Source of the DNA: CAZMZF01 sp964570765 | Lineage (GTDB): Bacteria > Zixibacteria > MSB-5A5 > RBG-16-43-9 | Direction of reading: 5' to 3' | Assembly: GCA_964570765.1 (NCBI GenBank) | Contig: CAZMZF010000013.1 | Span: 1 to 64,000, forward strand | DNA length: 64,000 nucleotides | Part shown: positions 33,130-42,692 of the stretch, piece by piece | Numbering within the stretch: the first letter of the stretch is position 1 | How the letters are laid out: each line of letters starts with the position of its first letter | Position numbers and translations under genes: made by a program | The notes under the pieces: model-generated | The model's database searches: none | Told to the model about the DNA's origin: nothing | The model's input: the letters and a program-made list of their open reading frames with translations, nothing else

Positions 33130-35469
33130 ATGGGGTTAAAAGAACTTTTTCAGATAAATACTAAAAGCGCCTTCTCCGATTGGACCAAAAGATTCTCCGG
33201 TGTTATCCTCTATATCCTGATCACCTTTCTGGTAATGGTTTTGTATCTTGACCAGCAGAGCTGGTTAGAGAAATTCAACTTGAAATTCCAGGACTTAGGT
33301 TATAAGTTCAGAGGAAAAACTGACACCGGAAATGAGTTAGTCATCTTAGCTTTAGATCGTAAGAGTTTAGACCAATATGGGCGCTGGCCCTGGACCAGAG
33401 ATAAAATCGCTTTGCTGGTGGAAAAACTCTCTGCCACCGGACCCAAGGTAATCCTTCTTGATTTTTATCTGCCTCAGGATATAGTTGAGGATACTTCTGG
33501 ACGAACAAACATTTTATCAGAAGCAATCGCCAGGGCTAAAAATGTGGTTTTGCCTTTATATTTTAATTTTGCAGAAGTCGGCTTAACCCCTACCCGTTAT
33601 CCGGATGTGCTTTTGAACTCCGCTTTGACTAATATCCAGGATCAGGAAGAGATCAGTTACCAGTTCCCTTTTAATGCTAAGGAGGTTTATTACCCCAGCC
33701 AGACTCTGGCTGAAGCCGCTTATGCTTTAGGCCATGTGAACCAGACCCGGGACCTGGATAATAAAATCCGCTATGAATCGATTCTCCTGGGGTATGATGA
33801 AAACTATTATCCCTCAGTAGGTTTGCAGATAGCACGAAAATATTACAATTTGAAAATGGAGGACTTGAAAATTGAGTCTGGAGGAAAAATCTATTTAGGA
33901 GATACTTATATCCCGACAGATAATAAATGGAGGTTTTTGATAAATTACGCTGGGACTGAAGGTAGTTTCAAATATTATTCTGCCTCCTCCTTACTGGATG
34001 GCTCTTTAAATCAAGAGCTTTTTTTCCGTAAGGTGGTGCTGGTGGGCTTAACTGATCTTTCCACCTCTCAGCTAAAAACCCCGGTCTCCTCTCATCTTCC
34101 TTCAGTGGAGAAAACTGCCAATTTAGTGGAGAACATAATCCATAAAAACTTCTTGAAAGATACTGGACTTCTCTCAATTTTAGACCTTTTAGTTCTGATC
34201 TTGATCGGAACTTTCTGTGCCTTTGTTTTACCCAATGTTAATCTGGTTCAAAGGCTGGTTATCCTCTTTGTTTTCCTTTTCGTAATTTTGAATCTTAGCT
34301 TTATCCTCTTCTCCTCTTTTCATGTGATCACCAAACCTTTTTACCCTCTTTTGGAGCTTTTCCTTTTCCTTTTGGTTTCACCTGGGATAAAGCCGCAGAA
34401 AACCCTGACACCAAAAAAGAAAATAGAAGAAGAAAGAAAGGAATCAGAAGAGATAAAAGAAAGGTTTATCCCGGCTGAACCGGAGCCGGAGAAAACAATG
34501 CAGCTTGACCTGCCAGAACAGACCAGAGAAAAAACACCCACTCCCATAATCCTTTCCTTTACTCCCAGGCCGCTGGAGGAAACACCTTCCCGAACCGTAG
34601 AGAAAAGCACCTCTTCTATACCAGTAGAACAGTTCGGCAGATACAAAGTGATAGAGATAATCGGCAAAGGGGCTATGGGCACGGTCTATAAAGGGATAGA
34701 TCCAGCTATCGACCGCTTAGTAGCATTGAAAACGATCAGAGTTGACACCATCGGGTCTCCGGAGGAGCTGGATGAACTGGAAGACCGGTTGATCAAGGAG
34801 GCTCAAGCCGCTGGCAAATTATCCCACCCTAACATTGTCACTATCTATGATGTTGGTAAGGAGGGAGATCTTTATTACATTGCCATGGAATACCTGCAGG
34901 GATATACCCTGGACAAGATGATCCAGAAAAAATCTGAGCTTAATTATAAACTTGTGGCTAAGATTATGATTCAAGCCTGCCAGGCTTTAAGTTATGCCCA
35001 CGAAAAAGGGATAGTCCACCGTGATATTAAGCCAGCCAACATTATGATTCTGGATAACTTCGATATAAAAGTGATGGATTTCGGGATCGCCAGATTTGGC
35101 GGTTCCTCAATGACCCAAACCGGCTTAGCCATGGGAACCCCCAGCTATATTGCGCCAGAGGTCCTGCAGGGAAAACGCGCAGACAAAAGATCAGATGTCT
35201 TCTCTCTGGGGGTAGTCCTGTACGAGATTTTAACCGGACAAAAACCCTTTAAAGGGGATGCTATCAGCACCTTAATCTATAGCATCTTAAATGACCAGCC
35301 ACCCATGCCCTCGACTATAAATGATAAAACACCAACCTTATTCGACCGCGTTGTGGGCAAAGCCCTGGTGAAAAATCCAGAGGAAAGATTCCAGAACGCC
35401 TCCGAGATGGAAGTTCAGTTAAAAGAATTCGTTGCTTCCTTTGTGGTCACCCGTAGCTTTAAAATTTAA
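33130..35469 (+). CDS. CHASE2-domain serine/threonine protein kinase
   Basis: This 779-residue membrane receptor kinase has one N-terminal helix (about 18-38), an extracytoplasmic CHASE2 sensor (about 45-335, with DGRKSLDQYGRWPW-like LDRKSLDQYGRWPWTRDK), two to three helices near 340-420, and a Pro/Glu-rich linker. A Hanks-type kinase domain (about 500-770) follows: GKGAMGTVYKG, VALKTI, HRDIKPANIM (catalytic Asp about 632), DFGIARFGG and GTPSYIAPEV. All catalytic residues are present. A GGGGGAAAAG site precedes the ATG. It is the last gene of the FHA-phosphoesterase-kinase operon. The stimulus sensed by the CHASE2 domain is unknown. Confidence 0.93.
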   Translation: MGLKELFQINTKSAFSDWTKRFSGVILYILITFLVMVLYLDQQSWLEKFNLKFQDLGYKFRGKTDTGNELVILALDRKSLDQYGRWPWTRDKIALLVEKLSATGPKVILLDFYLPQDIVEDTSGRTNILSEAIARAKNVVLPLYFNFAEVGLTPTRYPDVLLNSALTNIQDQEEISYQFPFNAKEVYYPSQTLAEAAYALGHVNQTRDLDNKIRYESILLGYDENYYPSVGLQIARKYYNLKMEDLKIESGGKIYLGDTYIPTDNKWRFLINYAGTEGSFKYYSASSLLDGSLNQELFFRKVVLVGLTDLSTSQLKTPVSSHLPSVEKTANLVENIIHKNFLKDTGLLSILDLLVLILIGTFCAFVLPNVNLVQRLVILFVFLFVILNLSFILFSSFHVITKPFYPLLELFLFLLVSPGIKPQKTLTPKKKIEEERKESEEIKERFIPAEPEPEKTMQLDLPEQTREKTPTPIILSFTPRPLEETPSRTVEKSTSSIPVEQFGRYKVIEIIGKGAMGTVYKGIDPAIDRLVALKTIRVDTIGSPEELDELEDRLIKEAQAAGKLSHPNIVTIYDVGKEGDLYYIAMEYLQGYTLDKMIQKKSELNYKLVAKIMIQACQALSYAHEKGIVHRDIKPANIMILDNFDIKVMDFGIARFGGSSMTQTGLAMGTPSYIAPEVLQGKRADKRSDVFSLGVVLYEILTGQKPFKGDAISTLIYSILNDQPPMPSTINDKTPTLFDRVVGKALVKNPEERFQNASEMEVQLKEFVASFVVTRSFKI

Positions 35470-35480
35470 CAACATTGTAA

Positions 35481-35761
35481 AGACGCATCGAATGCGTCTC
35501 AAACAGTGTAGGGACAGAACATTGTTTTGTCCTACCTCTGATTGAGCAGCGTTATACTCCTGCCCATTTCATTTGTAGGTCAAGACAAAAGCTTCGTAGG
35601 GCAAGGCTTCAGCCTTGCATTTTTGTAGGGGCAATTCATGAATTGCCCCTATTTTTTCCCCCTCCTTTTAGGAGAGGGTAGGGTAAACCCTATCCTACAG
35701 ATCTTATTTTCGGAAAAGGATCGCACTGCAAAATAAAAAAGGGGCGGGGAAACCCCGCCCC
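35481..35761. repeat. Intergenic gap filled by palindromes
   Basis: The 35470-35800 gap contains AGACGCAT-CGA-ATGCGTCT (35481-35499), GTAGGGACAGAACATTGTTTTGTCCTAC-type arms (35508-35535), GGGCAAGGCTTCAGCCTTGC (about 35599-35618), a perfect TAGGGGCAATTC/GAATTGCCCCTA (35626-35651), a GGAGAGGG remnant, and GGGGCGGGG-AAA-CCCCGCCCC (35741-35761). No gene is supported. Confidence 0.8.
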
Positions 35762-35800
35762 CGCATCATTTTACCTCTCATAATCTTATTAAACTTTTTC

Positions 35801-38119
35801 CTATTCCTCCTTTGTCTTCACTTCTTCCATCTTAATCGGTTCTACCGGACTCTTTTCTTTTTTTAAGTCATTGCCCTTAAGATTAATCTGAAAGCTTTCT
35901 TCCTCCTTCCTTGTTATCTCCATTTTTCCCCTCCCTCTGCTCTTCTCAAACTCTGCTTTTACCGTCATCTGCTCAGCCATATCTTCCTCTGGAGTAGGTC
36001 CCCTCATTTTATTTAAACGGAAATTTTCAAATCCCCTTCTCTTGGCTACAACTCGATAGGAGAAAAAGATATTAGAACCAGCAGGACCTCTTACTTCAAA
36101 AGAGGCAACAGTCTGGTTCGCTACTGCCAGAGTTAGAGGCTCATCCTGAGGAGTTAGAAAAACATGATACTCTACACTGGTGTTAACTGTCTGGGCAAAT
36201 AACGGGTCAATTTGAATTATCACTTTACCATCCACCAGTTTCCCCTTTCCAAAATCCTCAAACCAGCACTCTGGTGACTCCTGCGAATAAAGGAGACGAT
36301 ACTCTCCATCATCTACTTTGACTGCAGCATTTTTACTACCTAAAACTACCAGACTGTCGGTTATCCTTACATCTCCAGAAAAAAATCCTGCATATCCCTG
36401 GCCGGTTGGAGCAGAGGCATAAATCCCCCGTTTTAATCCTGTCCCTTGAGTAGAAGTGTAAAAATATCCACCATAGACATATCCAGTTGAGCTATTAGAA
36501 GCATAACTAAATGTACCATAGGAACTAGCAGCAGTGCGGCCATAACCTTCAGACCTGATTCCATAATGCCAGCCAGTCCCTGTTGATTCTGCCGTAAAAT
36601 ATCCACCATAGACATCACCTGAAGAACCATATGCAGAGCTATAAACACCGTAAGCATTTCCTGAAGAGCTATTACCTCCGAAGGTATAACAACCATAGGT
36701 ATTAGAGTCAGAAGAACCATAAGCATGAGAATGAATTCCAGCATGAATCCCAGTCCCATAACTTTCTACATGAAAATATCCACCATAAGCTCTTCCTGCA
36801 GAGCTATTAGCCCCGTAACCATATGCACCCTTAGCTTCCCCCTCTGAATTTGAGCAGCCAGCAGACCCATAGCTACCGTATGCATACCCTGTGGAATAAT
36901 TATGGGCGTAGCCAGAGGTACCGTAAGCACTATAATCAGATGAACTCGTTCCTTTTCCAAAAACTCCATAACGGTAGTAATCACCGGATGAATCTGCCTC
37001 AAAATAACCACCGTAAACAGTTCCATTGGAACTGTTTCTGGCATAACCTAAGACTCCATAACTATAGTTAGGATAGTTAGAATTACTTTCCCCATAAACA
37101 CCATAATGAGTACCTGTACCAGTAGAGGAAGTTTTAAAATATCCACCATAGACATCTCCCGAAGAACTATTAGAGCTAAACCCGTATGCACCATAAACAT
37201 TGCTCGAAGAGTTTGCACTACCATTCCCATATACTCCGTAGTGAGTTCCAGTGCCTAAAGAAGATGTGCTGAAATAACCACCAAAAATATCTCCTGAAGA
37301 ACTATTGGTCGCAGTACCATAAGCCCCATAAGAAGAACCTGAGGAAGAATTAGAGGCATCACCATAAATACCAACACTTGAATTTATAGAGGAACCATTT
37401 GCATCCCCCCTGAGTCCACATCTGAATCCGGTTCCAGAAGCAGAAGTCTCGAAATATCCACCATAAACTGAACCGGTGGAAGCATTATCTACATATCCTC
37501 TAATTCCATACATTGAAGAAGCACTGCTGCCTGAGGCTCTCCCCTTAAAAGCTGTGCCTGAGCTGGAATAAACGCTATCCGGTCCTGTAACATTCACATA
37601 CTTGCTGGTCAAATTGCTTGAACCCTCATATAAATCTGATGCGATATTTAAACGACCAAAATCAGAAGCGGGACTGGTGAAATCATAAGAATGTAATCCA
37701 TCCAATTCATCTGAGTTTAATGCATAAGAAGATGTATCTGCTTTTGTGCCACGATAAGCATATCCCAAGCTGGACAGTCGCTGCAAAGGTCTCATCTCCG
37801 GGTCAGCTCCTACCTGGACTCCTAACCATACATTTGTATAATTGAATATACTGTCTGGAATTGAATTAACCGAACCCAAGGTCACGTTAAAAAGCCCTTT
37901 TGAGACGGAGACTAACTGTCCTTCAGACCATTTCACCGCTCCACCAGTTGAATCCACGTAAATCCGAAAGGTCAGGGAATAGTTACCATCCGGCACAAAC
38001 TTTCCGGTTGCATCCGTTAACCTCCCCTGAAAGTTAATTACCTTCGGGATGTCTGCATAAGCTAAAATGCAGACAAGTACTCCCACCACCACTCCCAAAA
38101 GCAAGGCACGGTAACGCAC
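35801..38119 (-). CDS. Secreted Gly/Ser/Tyr-repeat protein
   Basis: The 772-residue exported protein starts at GTG 38119 with GGAGG upstream and a signal peptide (about 1-22). The N-terminal domain (INFQGRLTDATGKFVPDGNY to LSSLGYAYRGTKAD, about 28-130) is a module often seen at the start of surface proteins in FCB-type bacteria. Residues about 170-590 consist of roughly ten imperfect repeats of a YGVYG...NSSSGDVYGGYF.TSSTGTG pattern of about 35-45 residues. A C-terminal domain (about 600-715) and a charged Glu/Lys-rich tail follow. It is probably a fibrous surface or tail-fibre-like beta structure; no enzyme motif was seen. It has its own promoter. Confidence 0.8.
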   Translation of the reverse strand: MRYRALLLGVVVGVLVCILAYADIPKVINFQGRLTDATGKFVPDGNYSLTFRIYVDSTGGAVKWSEGQLVSVSKGLFNVTLGSVNSIPDSIFNYTNVWLGVQVGADPEMRPLQRLSSLGYAYRGTKADTSSYALNSDELDGLHSYDFTSPASDFGRLNIASDLYEGSSNLTSKYVNVTGPDSVYSSSGTAFKGRASGSSASSMYGIRGYVDNASTGSVYGGYFETSASGTGFRCGLRGDANGSSINSSVGIYGDASNSSSGSSYGAYGTATNSSSGDIFGGYFSTSSLGTGTHYGVYGNGSANSSSNVYGAYGFSSNSSSGDVYGGYFKTSSTGTGTHYGVYGESNSNYPNYSYGVLGYARNSSNGTVYGGYFEADSSGDYYRYGVFGKGTSSSDYSAYGTSGYAHNYSTGYAYGSYGSAGCSNSEGEAKGAYGYGANSSAGRAYGGYFHVESYGTGIHAGIHSHAYGSSDSNTYGCYTFGGNSSSGNAYGVYSSAYGSSGDVYGGYFTAESTGTGWHYGIRSEGYGRTAASSYGTFSYASNSSTGYVYGGYFYTSTQGTGLKRGIYASAPTGQGYAGFFSGDVRITDSLVVLGSKNAAVKVDDGEYRLLYSQESPECWFEDFGKGKLVDGKVIIQIDPLFAQTVNTSVEYHVFLTPQDEPLTLAVANQTVASFEVRGPAGSNIFFSYRVVAKRRGFENFRLNKMRGPTPEEDMAEQMTVKAEFEKSRGRGKMEITRKEEESFQINLKGNDLKKEKSPVEPIKMEEVKTKEE

Positions 38120-38192
38120 TAGACCCTCCTGTGATTAAAAAGTTAATTGTTTTGTTTGTCACCTTCAATTTATAATCTTTACAATGTGAAAA

Positions 38193-38221
38193 TATATAGA
38201 AGGTTATGATTTATATGTCAA
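38193..38221 (-). promoter_or_regulatory. Sigma-70-type promoter of the repeat protein gene
   Basis: On the minus strand TTGACA (38221-38216) and TATATA (38198-38193) are separated by 17 bp, giving a leader of about 70 nt before the GTG at 38119. Confidence 0.6.
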
Positions 38222-38330
38222 GAAAAAAATCTAAATTATCACACCAAGGAATTCAATTTGTCAATTTAATAAAGAATCTATCTGCATAATGATTTTCCTT
38301 CACAAATGAAATCGGATGGAACAAATCTGC

Positions 38331-38358
38331 TTGACTAAAAGTAAAATAGTAATATATT
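38331..38358 (+). promoter_or_regulatory. Promoter for rplU and the envelope gene series
   Basis: TTGACT (38331-38336) and TATATT (38353-38358) are 16 bp apart and lie about 57 bp upstream of the rplU start. Confidence 0.5.
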
Positions 38359-38414
38359 AGCCTTCGTATTAAAAAGTAGAATTAAATGAAAATAACGTAA
38401 ACGGAGGAAATTAA

Positions 38415-38747
38415 ATGTATGCCATAATGGAAAGCGGAGGGTTACAGTTCAAGATAGAGGAAGGTGCTAAGATAAAAATACCCAAGCTAAAAGCCAAGCC
38501 TGGGGATGAGGTTGTCTTCGACAAAGTCCTCTTGATCTCCCGGGAGGAAAAAGAGCCTCTCATCGGTATGCCTTATCTTGAGAATGCCAGAATTACCGCA
38601 GAGGTTTTATCCACCAGCAAGGGAAAGAAAGCCCTGATCTATAAGTTCAAAAAACGAGTAAAATATAGAAGGAAAAGAGGGCACCGGCAGGAGTACACTG
38701 AGATAAAAATTAACAAGATAAATCTTTCCAAAAAGTCGAAATCTTAA
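38415..38747 (+). CDS. rplU: 50S ribosomal protein L21
   Basis: The 110-residue protein binds 23S rRNA in the large subunit. It begins MYAIMESGGLQFKIEEGAKI and ends with the family's basic FKKRVKYRRKRGHRQEYT motif. A CGGAGGAAATTAA site precedes the ATG. Normally rpmA (L27) and obg follow, but here bamA starts eight bases after the stop codon, so the usual rplU-rpmA pair is broken. Confidence 0.96.
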   Translation: MYAIMESGGLQFKIEEGAKIKIPKLKAKPGDEVVFDKVLLISREEKEPLIGMPYLENARITAEVLSTSKGKKALIYKFKKRVKYRRKRGHRQEYTEIKINKINLSKKSKS

Positions 38748-38754
38748 AAAATTT

Positions 38755-41040
38755 ATGTTTAAAAAAATATCCTTCATAGTTTTTCTTTTAGTTCTTTTTA
38801 CCTATTCATTTTCATCTTCACAGAACCTAACTGTCTCCCGAATAGAAATAGAGGGCAATAAATCCGCAGACAAATCCTTAATCCTCTTAGCCTCTGGATT
38901 TACTAAAGGCTCTCCTTTAGAACTTCCCAGTATTCAGAGAGCTATTAAAAGGATTTATGCCTTGGACCTTTTCTCCGATGTAAAGCTCTCAGCCTCCCAG
39001 ACCCCGGAAGGGGTTATCCTCACCATTAAGGTCAAGGAGTATCCTAAACTTGTGGAACTGGATATAGAAGGCAACAAGAAATTCAAGAAAACAGAGATAG
39101 AGGAGAAGCTGAATCTTAAAGTCGGAATGCAGATAAGCCCTCAACAGGTGCAGGATGGTATAAATATCATCCAGGCACTTTATAAAGAAAAGGGTTATCT
39201 GGCAACTAAGGTGAAATCAGAGTTAAAGCCAAAAGAAACGGAAGAAGAAATAGCACTGGTATATAAAATAGACGAGGGCAAAAAAGTAAAAATAAAGAAG
39301 ATCTATGTTCAGGGGACTAAGGACTTCACTGAAGGCAAAATCAAAAAGCAGATGAAAAACAAAGAGGACAACTGGATAAGAAGCGGAGAATTCAACTCGG
39401 AGAAATATCAGGAGGATAAGGAGAAGATCATAGAATTCTATAAGAAGAACGGATATTTAGATGCTGAGATCTTAAAAGACTCGATCTGGTTCGACCCTTC
39501 GGGAAAAGATATGTATATAAAGCTTTTCCTATCTGAAGGAGAAAGGTATAAATTCGGGGAGATAAGTTTTCAGGGTAACAATCTCTATTCTGACGAAAAG
39601 TTGAATAAGCTGGTGAGGTTCAAACCGAATGAACTTTTCGACCAGAAAAAATATGAGGAGACCTTAACCGAGATCTACAATCTGTATCAGGAAGAAGGGT
39701 ATATCTATGTGCAGATCTCCGATGTTACCTCCACCCAGGGGAATGTGGTTGATATCGATTATCAGATAACCGAAGGAGTTCCAGCCAATGTTCATTTCGT
39801 GAAGATCGAAGGGAATACCAAGACCAAAGAGAAGGTTATCCGCCGGGAGCTTTCGGTTTTGCCCGGCCAGAGATTCCGTCGTTCTATCCTTATGAGGAGC
39901 ATTCGGGACGTGATGTATCTGAACTATTTCTCTAATGCGACCCCGGACCTTGAAATCTTACCTAACGGAGATATAGACCTTATAATCAAAGTAGAAGAGA
40001 AACCAACCGGCTCCATAAATTTTGGAGCAGGATACAGCGAAAGGGATAAGGTAGTGGGCTCAATTGGGCTGGGAATACCTAATCTTTTCGGGAATGGTCA
40101 GAATGTGGATTTGAGCTGGGAATTTGGAAAAACGACGAACACTGTTCAGCTTAGTTTCTCCGAGCCCTGGTTCAGAGATACCCCGACCTCAGTCGGGATA
40201 GATTTATATCAGGTTAATCGGAGATGGTATGATTATTACACTGAAGGTAGAACCGGGGCTGGGTTGAGACTGGGCAGAAGGCTAAGCTGGCCAGATAACT
40301 ACTGCAGGCTTTATGTCAGATACAGAATGGAAAGAGTACGCTATTTTGATTTCTCTAATAGTTACCTGGTAGCCTACAAAGATAGCCCTTATAACCTGCA
40401 ATTAATAGATTGGCCTCAGAGTACCTCCAGCATCGACTTCACCCTGACCAGAGATTCCAGAGACCTGCCTCAGTTTGCCACTTCTGGTTCTATTATCTCC
40501 TGGAACACTGAGTTAGCTGGTGGCATCTTAGGAGGGAACTGGTCTTATCATAAACATATATTTGAGTTTTCCAAGTATAAAAAAACTTTCTGGAAATTCG
40601 TTTTGGCGGCAAAAGTTCGAGCTGGGTTGATCGATGGATATAACCGTAAATCCGTTGTCCCCTATAGTGAAAGGTTTGCCCCCGGTGGAACAGACCCGGA
40701 TGGGATGGTGAGAGGTTATCCAGATGGATGGATCGGGCCTAGAGATTCTGATGACAATCTTATCAGAGGTAGAAGTGTTCTGATCTATAACTTGGAATAT
40801 CAGTATCCCCTGGTGGAACAGCAGATCTACGGACTATTTTTTGCAGATGCGGGAAATGCCTGGCTTAGTGGCAGACAGATCTCTCCTCTTTCCTTCAGAC
40901 ATCTTAAAAAATCAGTCGGCTTCGGCTTCAGGATGATTGTGCCTAATCTGGGAATGATCGGTTTCGATTTTGGATATGGGTTCGATTATCCAGGGGGAAA
41001 CAAGTGGAGACCTCACTTCCAGTTCGGTAAATCTTTTTAA
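38755..41040 (+). CDS. bamA: Outer membrane protein assembly factor BamA
   Basis: The 761-residue protein is the core of the BAM complex, which inserts beta-barrel proteins into the outer membrane. A signal peptide (about 1-22) is followed by five POTRA domains (about 24-415; repeated G.......I......G phrasing such as LDIEGNKKFKKTEIEEKL) and a 16-strand barrel with the conserved loop-6 VRGY motif in GMVRGYPDG. It ends in the expected aromatic residue (FGKSF). Length is normal. It lies in the bamA-skp-lpxD order common in Gram-negative genomes, preceded unusually by rplU. The ribosome binding site is weak, consistent with coupling to rplU. Confidence 0.95.
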   Translation: MFKKISFIVFLLVLFTYSFSSSQNLTVSRIEIEGNKSADKSLILLASGFTKGSPLELPSIQRAIKRIYALDLFSDVKLSASQTPEGVILTIKVKEYPKLVELDIEGNKKFKKTEIEEKLNLKVGMQISPQQVQDGINIIQALYKEKGYLATKVKSELKPKETEEEIALVYKIDEGKKVKIKKIYVQGTKDFTEGKIKKQMKNKEDNWIRSGEFNSEKYQEDKEKIIEFYKKNGYLDAEILKDSIWFDPSGKDMYIKLFLSEGERYKFGEISFQGNNLYSDEKLNKLVRFKPNELFDQKKYEETLTEIYNLYQEEGYIYVQISDVTSTQGNVVDIDYQITEGVPANVHFVKIEGNTKTKEKVIRRELSVLPGQRFRRSILMRSIRDVMYLNYFSNATPDLEILPNGDIDLIIKVEEKPTGSINFGAGYSERDKVVGSIGLGIPNLFGNGQNVDLSWEFGKTTNTVQLSFSEPWFRDTPTSVGIDLYQVNRRWYDYYTEGRTGAGLRLGRRLSWPDNYCRLYVRYRMERVRYFDFSNSYLVAYKDSPYNLQLIDWPQSTSSIDFTLTRDSRDLPQFATSGSIISWNTELAGGILGGNWSYHKHIFEFSKYKKTFWKFVLAAKVRAGLIDGYNRKSVVPYSERFAPGGTDPDGMVRGYPDGWIGPRDSDDNLIRGRSVLIYNLEYQYPLVEQQIYGLFFADAGNAWLSGRQISPLSFRHLKKSVGFGFRMIVPNLGMIGFDFGYGFDYPGGNKWRPHFQFGKSF

Positions 41041-41055
41041 GTAACGGAGGAGAAA

Positions 41056-41598
41056 ATGTTAAAGCTGAATATTAAGAACCGGGCTTATTTTTTATTTTTG
41101 CTCACCTTTTTAGTTTTATTTACCAATAAAGCCCTGCCCCAGGAAGGGAAGATCGGCTATATCGACTCGATGAAGCTCAAGACCGATTATAAGGAGTTCG
41201 CTGATGTTCAGGCTAAATTTGACCAGCAATTAGCTGGGTGGCAGATCCAGGCTGATAGCTTGAAAAAAACCGTGGATAGTCTTCAGGCAGATTTTGACAA
41301 GCAGAGCCTGCTTTTAAGTGAGGAGAAGAAAAAGGAGAAAGAGAATTTCATTGAGCAAAAGAAGGGCGAATATACCAGCTTCGTCAATCAAGCCTTTGGT
41401 CCCGGAGGAAAGATGGAAAAGTTGAATGCAGAGCTGACTAAACCTATCCTGGATAAGATCAATACCGTTCTGGAGAAGGTCGCCTTAGAGAACAATTATA
41501 TAGTGATCTTCGATGCGGTTAATGGAAATATCGCCTGGGCAAAAAAGGGGCTGGACTTAACTGAGATGGTGCTGGAAGAATTGAATAAGATGCAATAA
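41056..41598 (+). CDS. skp: OmpH/Skp family periplasmic chaperone
   Basis: The 180-residue exported protein has a signal peptide (about 1-28) and the OmpH pattern GKIGYIDSMKL, then a long Lys/Glu/Gln-rich coiled coil (about 60-130) and a closing beta segment (NNYIVIFDAVNGNIAWA, LTEMVLEEL). Skp proteins hold unfolded outer-membrane proteins in the periplasm. CGGAGGAG precedes the ATG, and the gene starts 15 bp after bamA, so the pair is one transcript. The assignment rests on length, position and coiled-coil layout. Confidence 0.9.
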   Translation: MLKLNIKNRAYFLFLLTFLVLFTNKALPQEGKIGYIDSMKLKTDYKEFADVQAKFDQQLAGWQIQADSLKKTVDSLQADFDKQSLLLSEEKKKEKENFIEQKKGEYTSFVNQAFGPGGKMEKLNAELTKPILDKINTVLEKVALENNYIVIFDAVNGNIAWAKKGLDLTEMVLEELNKMQ

Positions 41599-41657
41599 TT
41601 TTAAATTTGATCGAATTTATCCGGAATAAATCCAATTAGAAATCCTTGGGAAACTAA

Positions 41658-42692
41658 ATGGAAAGAACCTTAGAGGAAATAGCTGCTCTACTGCAAGGAG
41701 AGCTTATAGGGGATGGCTCAGTTAAGATCAGAGGGATAGCTGGAATTGAAGAAGCCCAGGCGGGTGAGCTAACCTTTCTGGTTAATCCTAAATACCAAGT
41801 TTACCTGAAGAATACTAAAGCCTCCGGGGTAATAGTGGGCAAGGAGATTGAAAAATTAAAAATCCCTGTAATCCGTCATAATAATCCCTATTATGCTTTT
41901 TGCAAAGCCTTGGAGCTTTTCGCCATTAAAAAATATTATCCAGAAAAGATTCATAAAAGCGCTATCTTAGGTGAAGAGGTTAAAATCGGAAAGGGCGTTC
42001 ACATAGGACCAATTGTAATCATTGGCGATAGAGTAAAAATAGAAGATAAGGTGGTAATTTTAGCAGGAAGTTTTATAGGGAATGACTCAACTATAGGTGA
42101 AGAAAGTTTCATCTATCCCCGGGTAACTATCCGGGAAGGATGTTTAATTGGCAGAAAGGTTATTCTTCATAGTGGTGCAGTGATTGGAAGCGATGGATTT
42201 GGTTATGCTAAACAGGATGGAGTTCACCATAAGATACCCCAGATAGGCATAGTGGTTTTAGAAGATGATGTGGAGATAGGAGCAAATACCACTATCGATC
42301 GAGCTACTCTGGGTGAAACCAGAATAGGGAAAGGAACAAAAATCGATAATCTGGTTCAGATAGGACATAATGTAACCATTGGAGAGAATTCGATCTTAGC
42401 CGGACAGGTGGGGATCTCCGGAAGCACAAAAATTGGTAAAAATGTGACTATGGGTGGGCAGGTAGGAGTAGCCGGGCATATAAAGATAGGAGATAATGTT
42501 ATGGTTGGTGCCCAGACCGGCGTTACTAAATCTATCCCTTCAAATATTATAGTGTCAGGTTATCCTGTCAGAGAACACGGTAAAGCCAAAAAGATAGAAG
42601 CCTGTATTACCCTTTTACCTCTTTATGTTAAAAAGATCAGAGAGCTGGAAAGAAAGATCAAAGATTTAGAAAAGAAGATATGCTCGAGCTGA
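41658..42692 (+). CDS. lpxD: UDP-3-O-acyl-glucosamine N-acyltransferase
   Basis: LpxD adds the second acyl chain during lipid A synthesis. The 344-residue protein has an N-terminal UDP-binding domain with a typical FLVNPKYQVYL segment, then a left-handed beta helix of hexapeptide repeats (about 100-310) carrying NTTIDRATLGETRIGKGTKI and the catalytic-type His in VQIGHNV, and a C-terminal helical tail. It confirms an LPS-type outer membrane. The usual partners fabZ and lpxA do not follow; instead a thioredoxin gene overlaps its last 13 bases. Confidence 0.95.
   Translation: MERTLEEIAALLQGELIGDGSVKIRGIAGIEEAQAGELTFLVNPKYQVYLKNTKASGVIVGKEIEKLKIPVIRHNNPYYAFCKALELFAIKKYYPEKIHKSAILGEEVKIGKGVHIGPIVIIGDRVKIEDKVVILAGSFIGNDSTIGEESFIYPRVTIREGCLIGRKVILHSGAVIGSDGFGYAKQDGVHHKIPQIGIVVLEDDVEIGANTTIDRATLGETRIGKGTKIDNLVQIGHNVTIGENSILAGQVGISGSTKIGKNVTMGGQVGVAGHIKIGDNVMVGAQTGVTKSIPSNIIVSGYPVREHGKAKKIEACITLLPLYVKKIRELERKIKDLEKKICSS

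Noticed and set aside
36433..37230. Alternative frames within the secreted repeat protein gene, rich in Met, Leu and Val
   Set aside because: Their periodicity follows that of the real frame, they have no start signals, and the real frame has a signal peptide and recognisable terminal domains.
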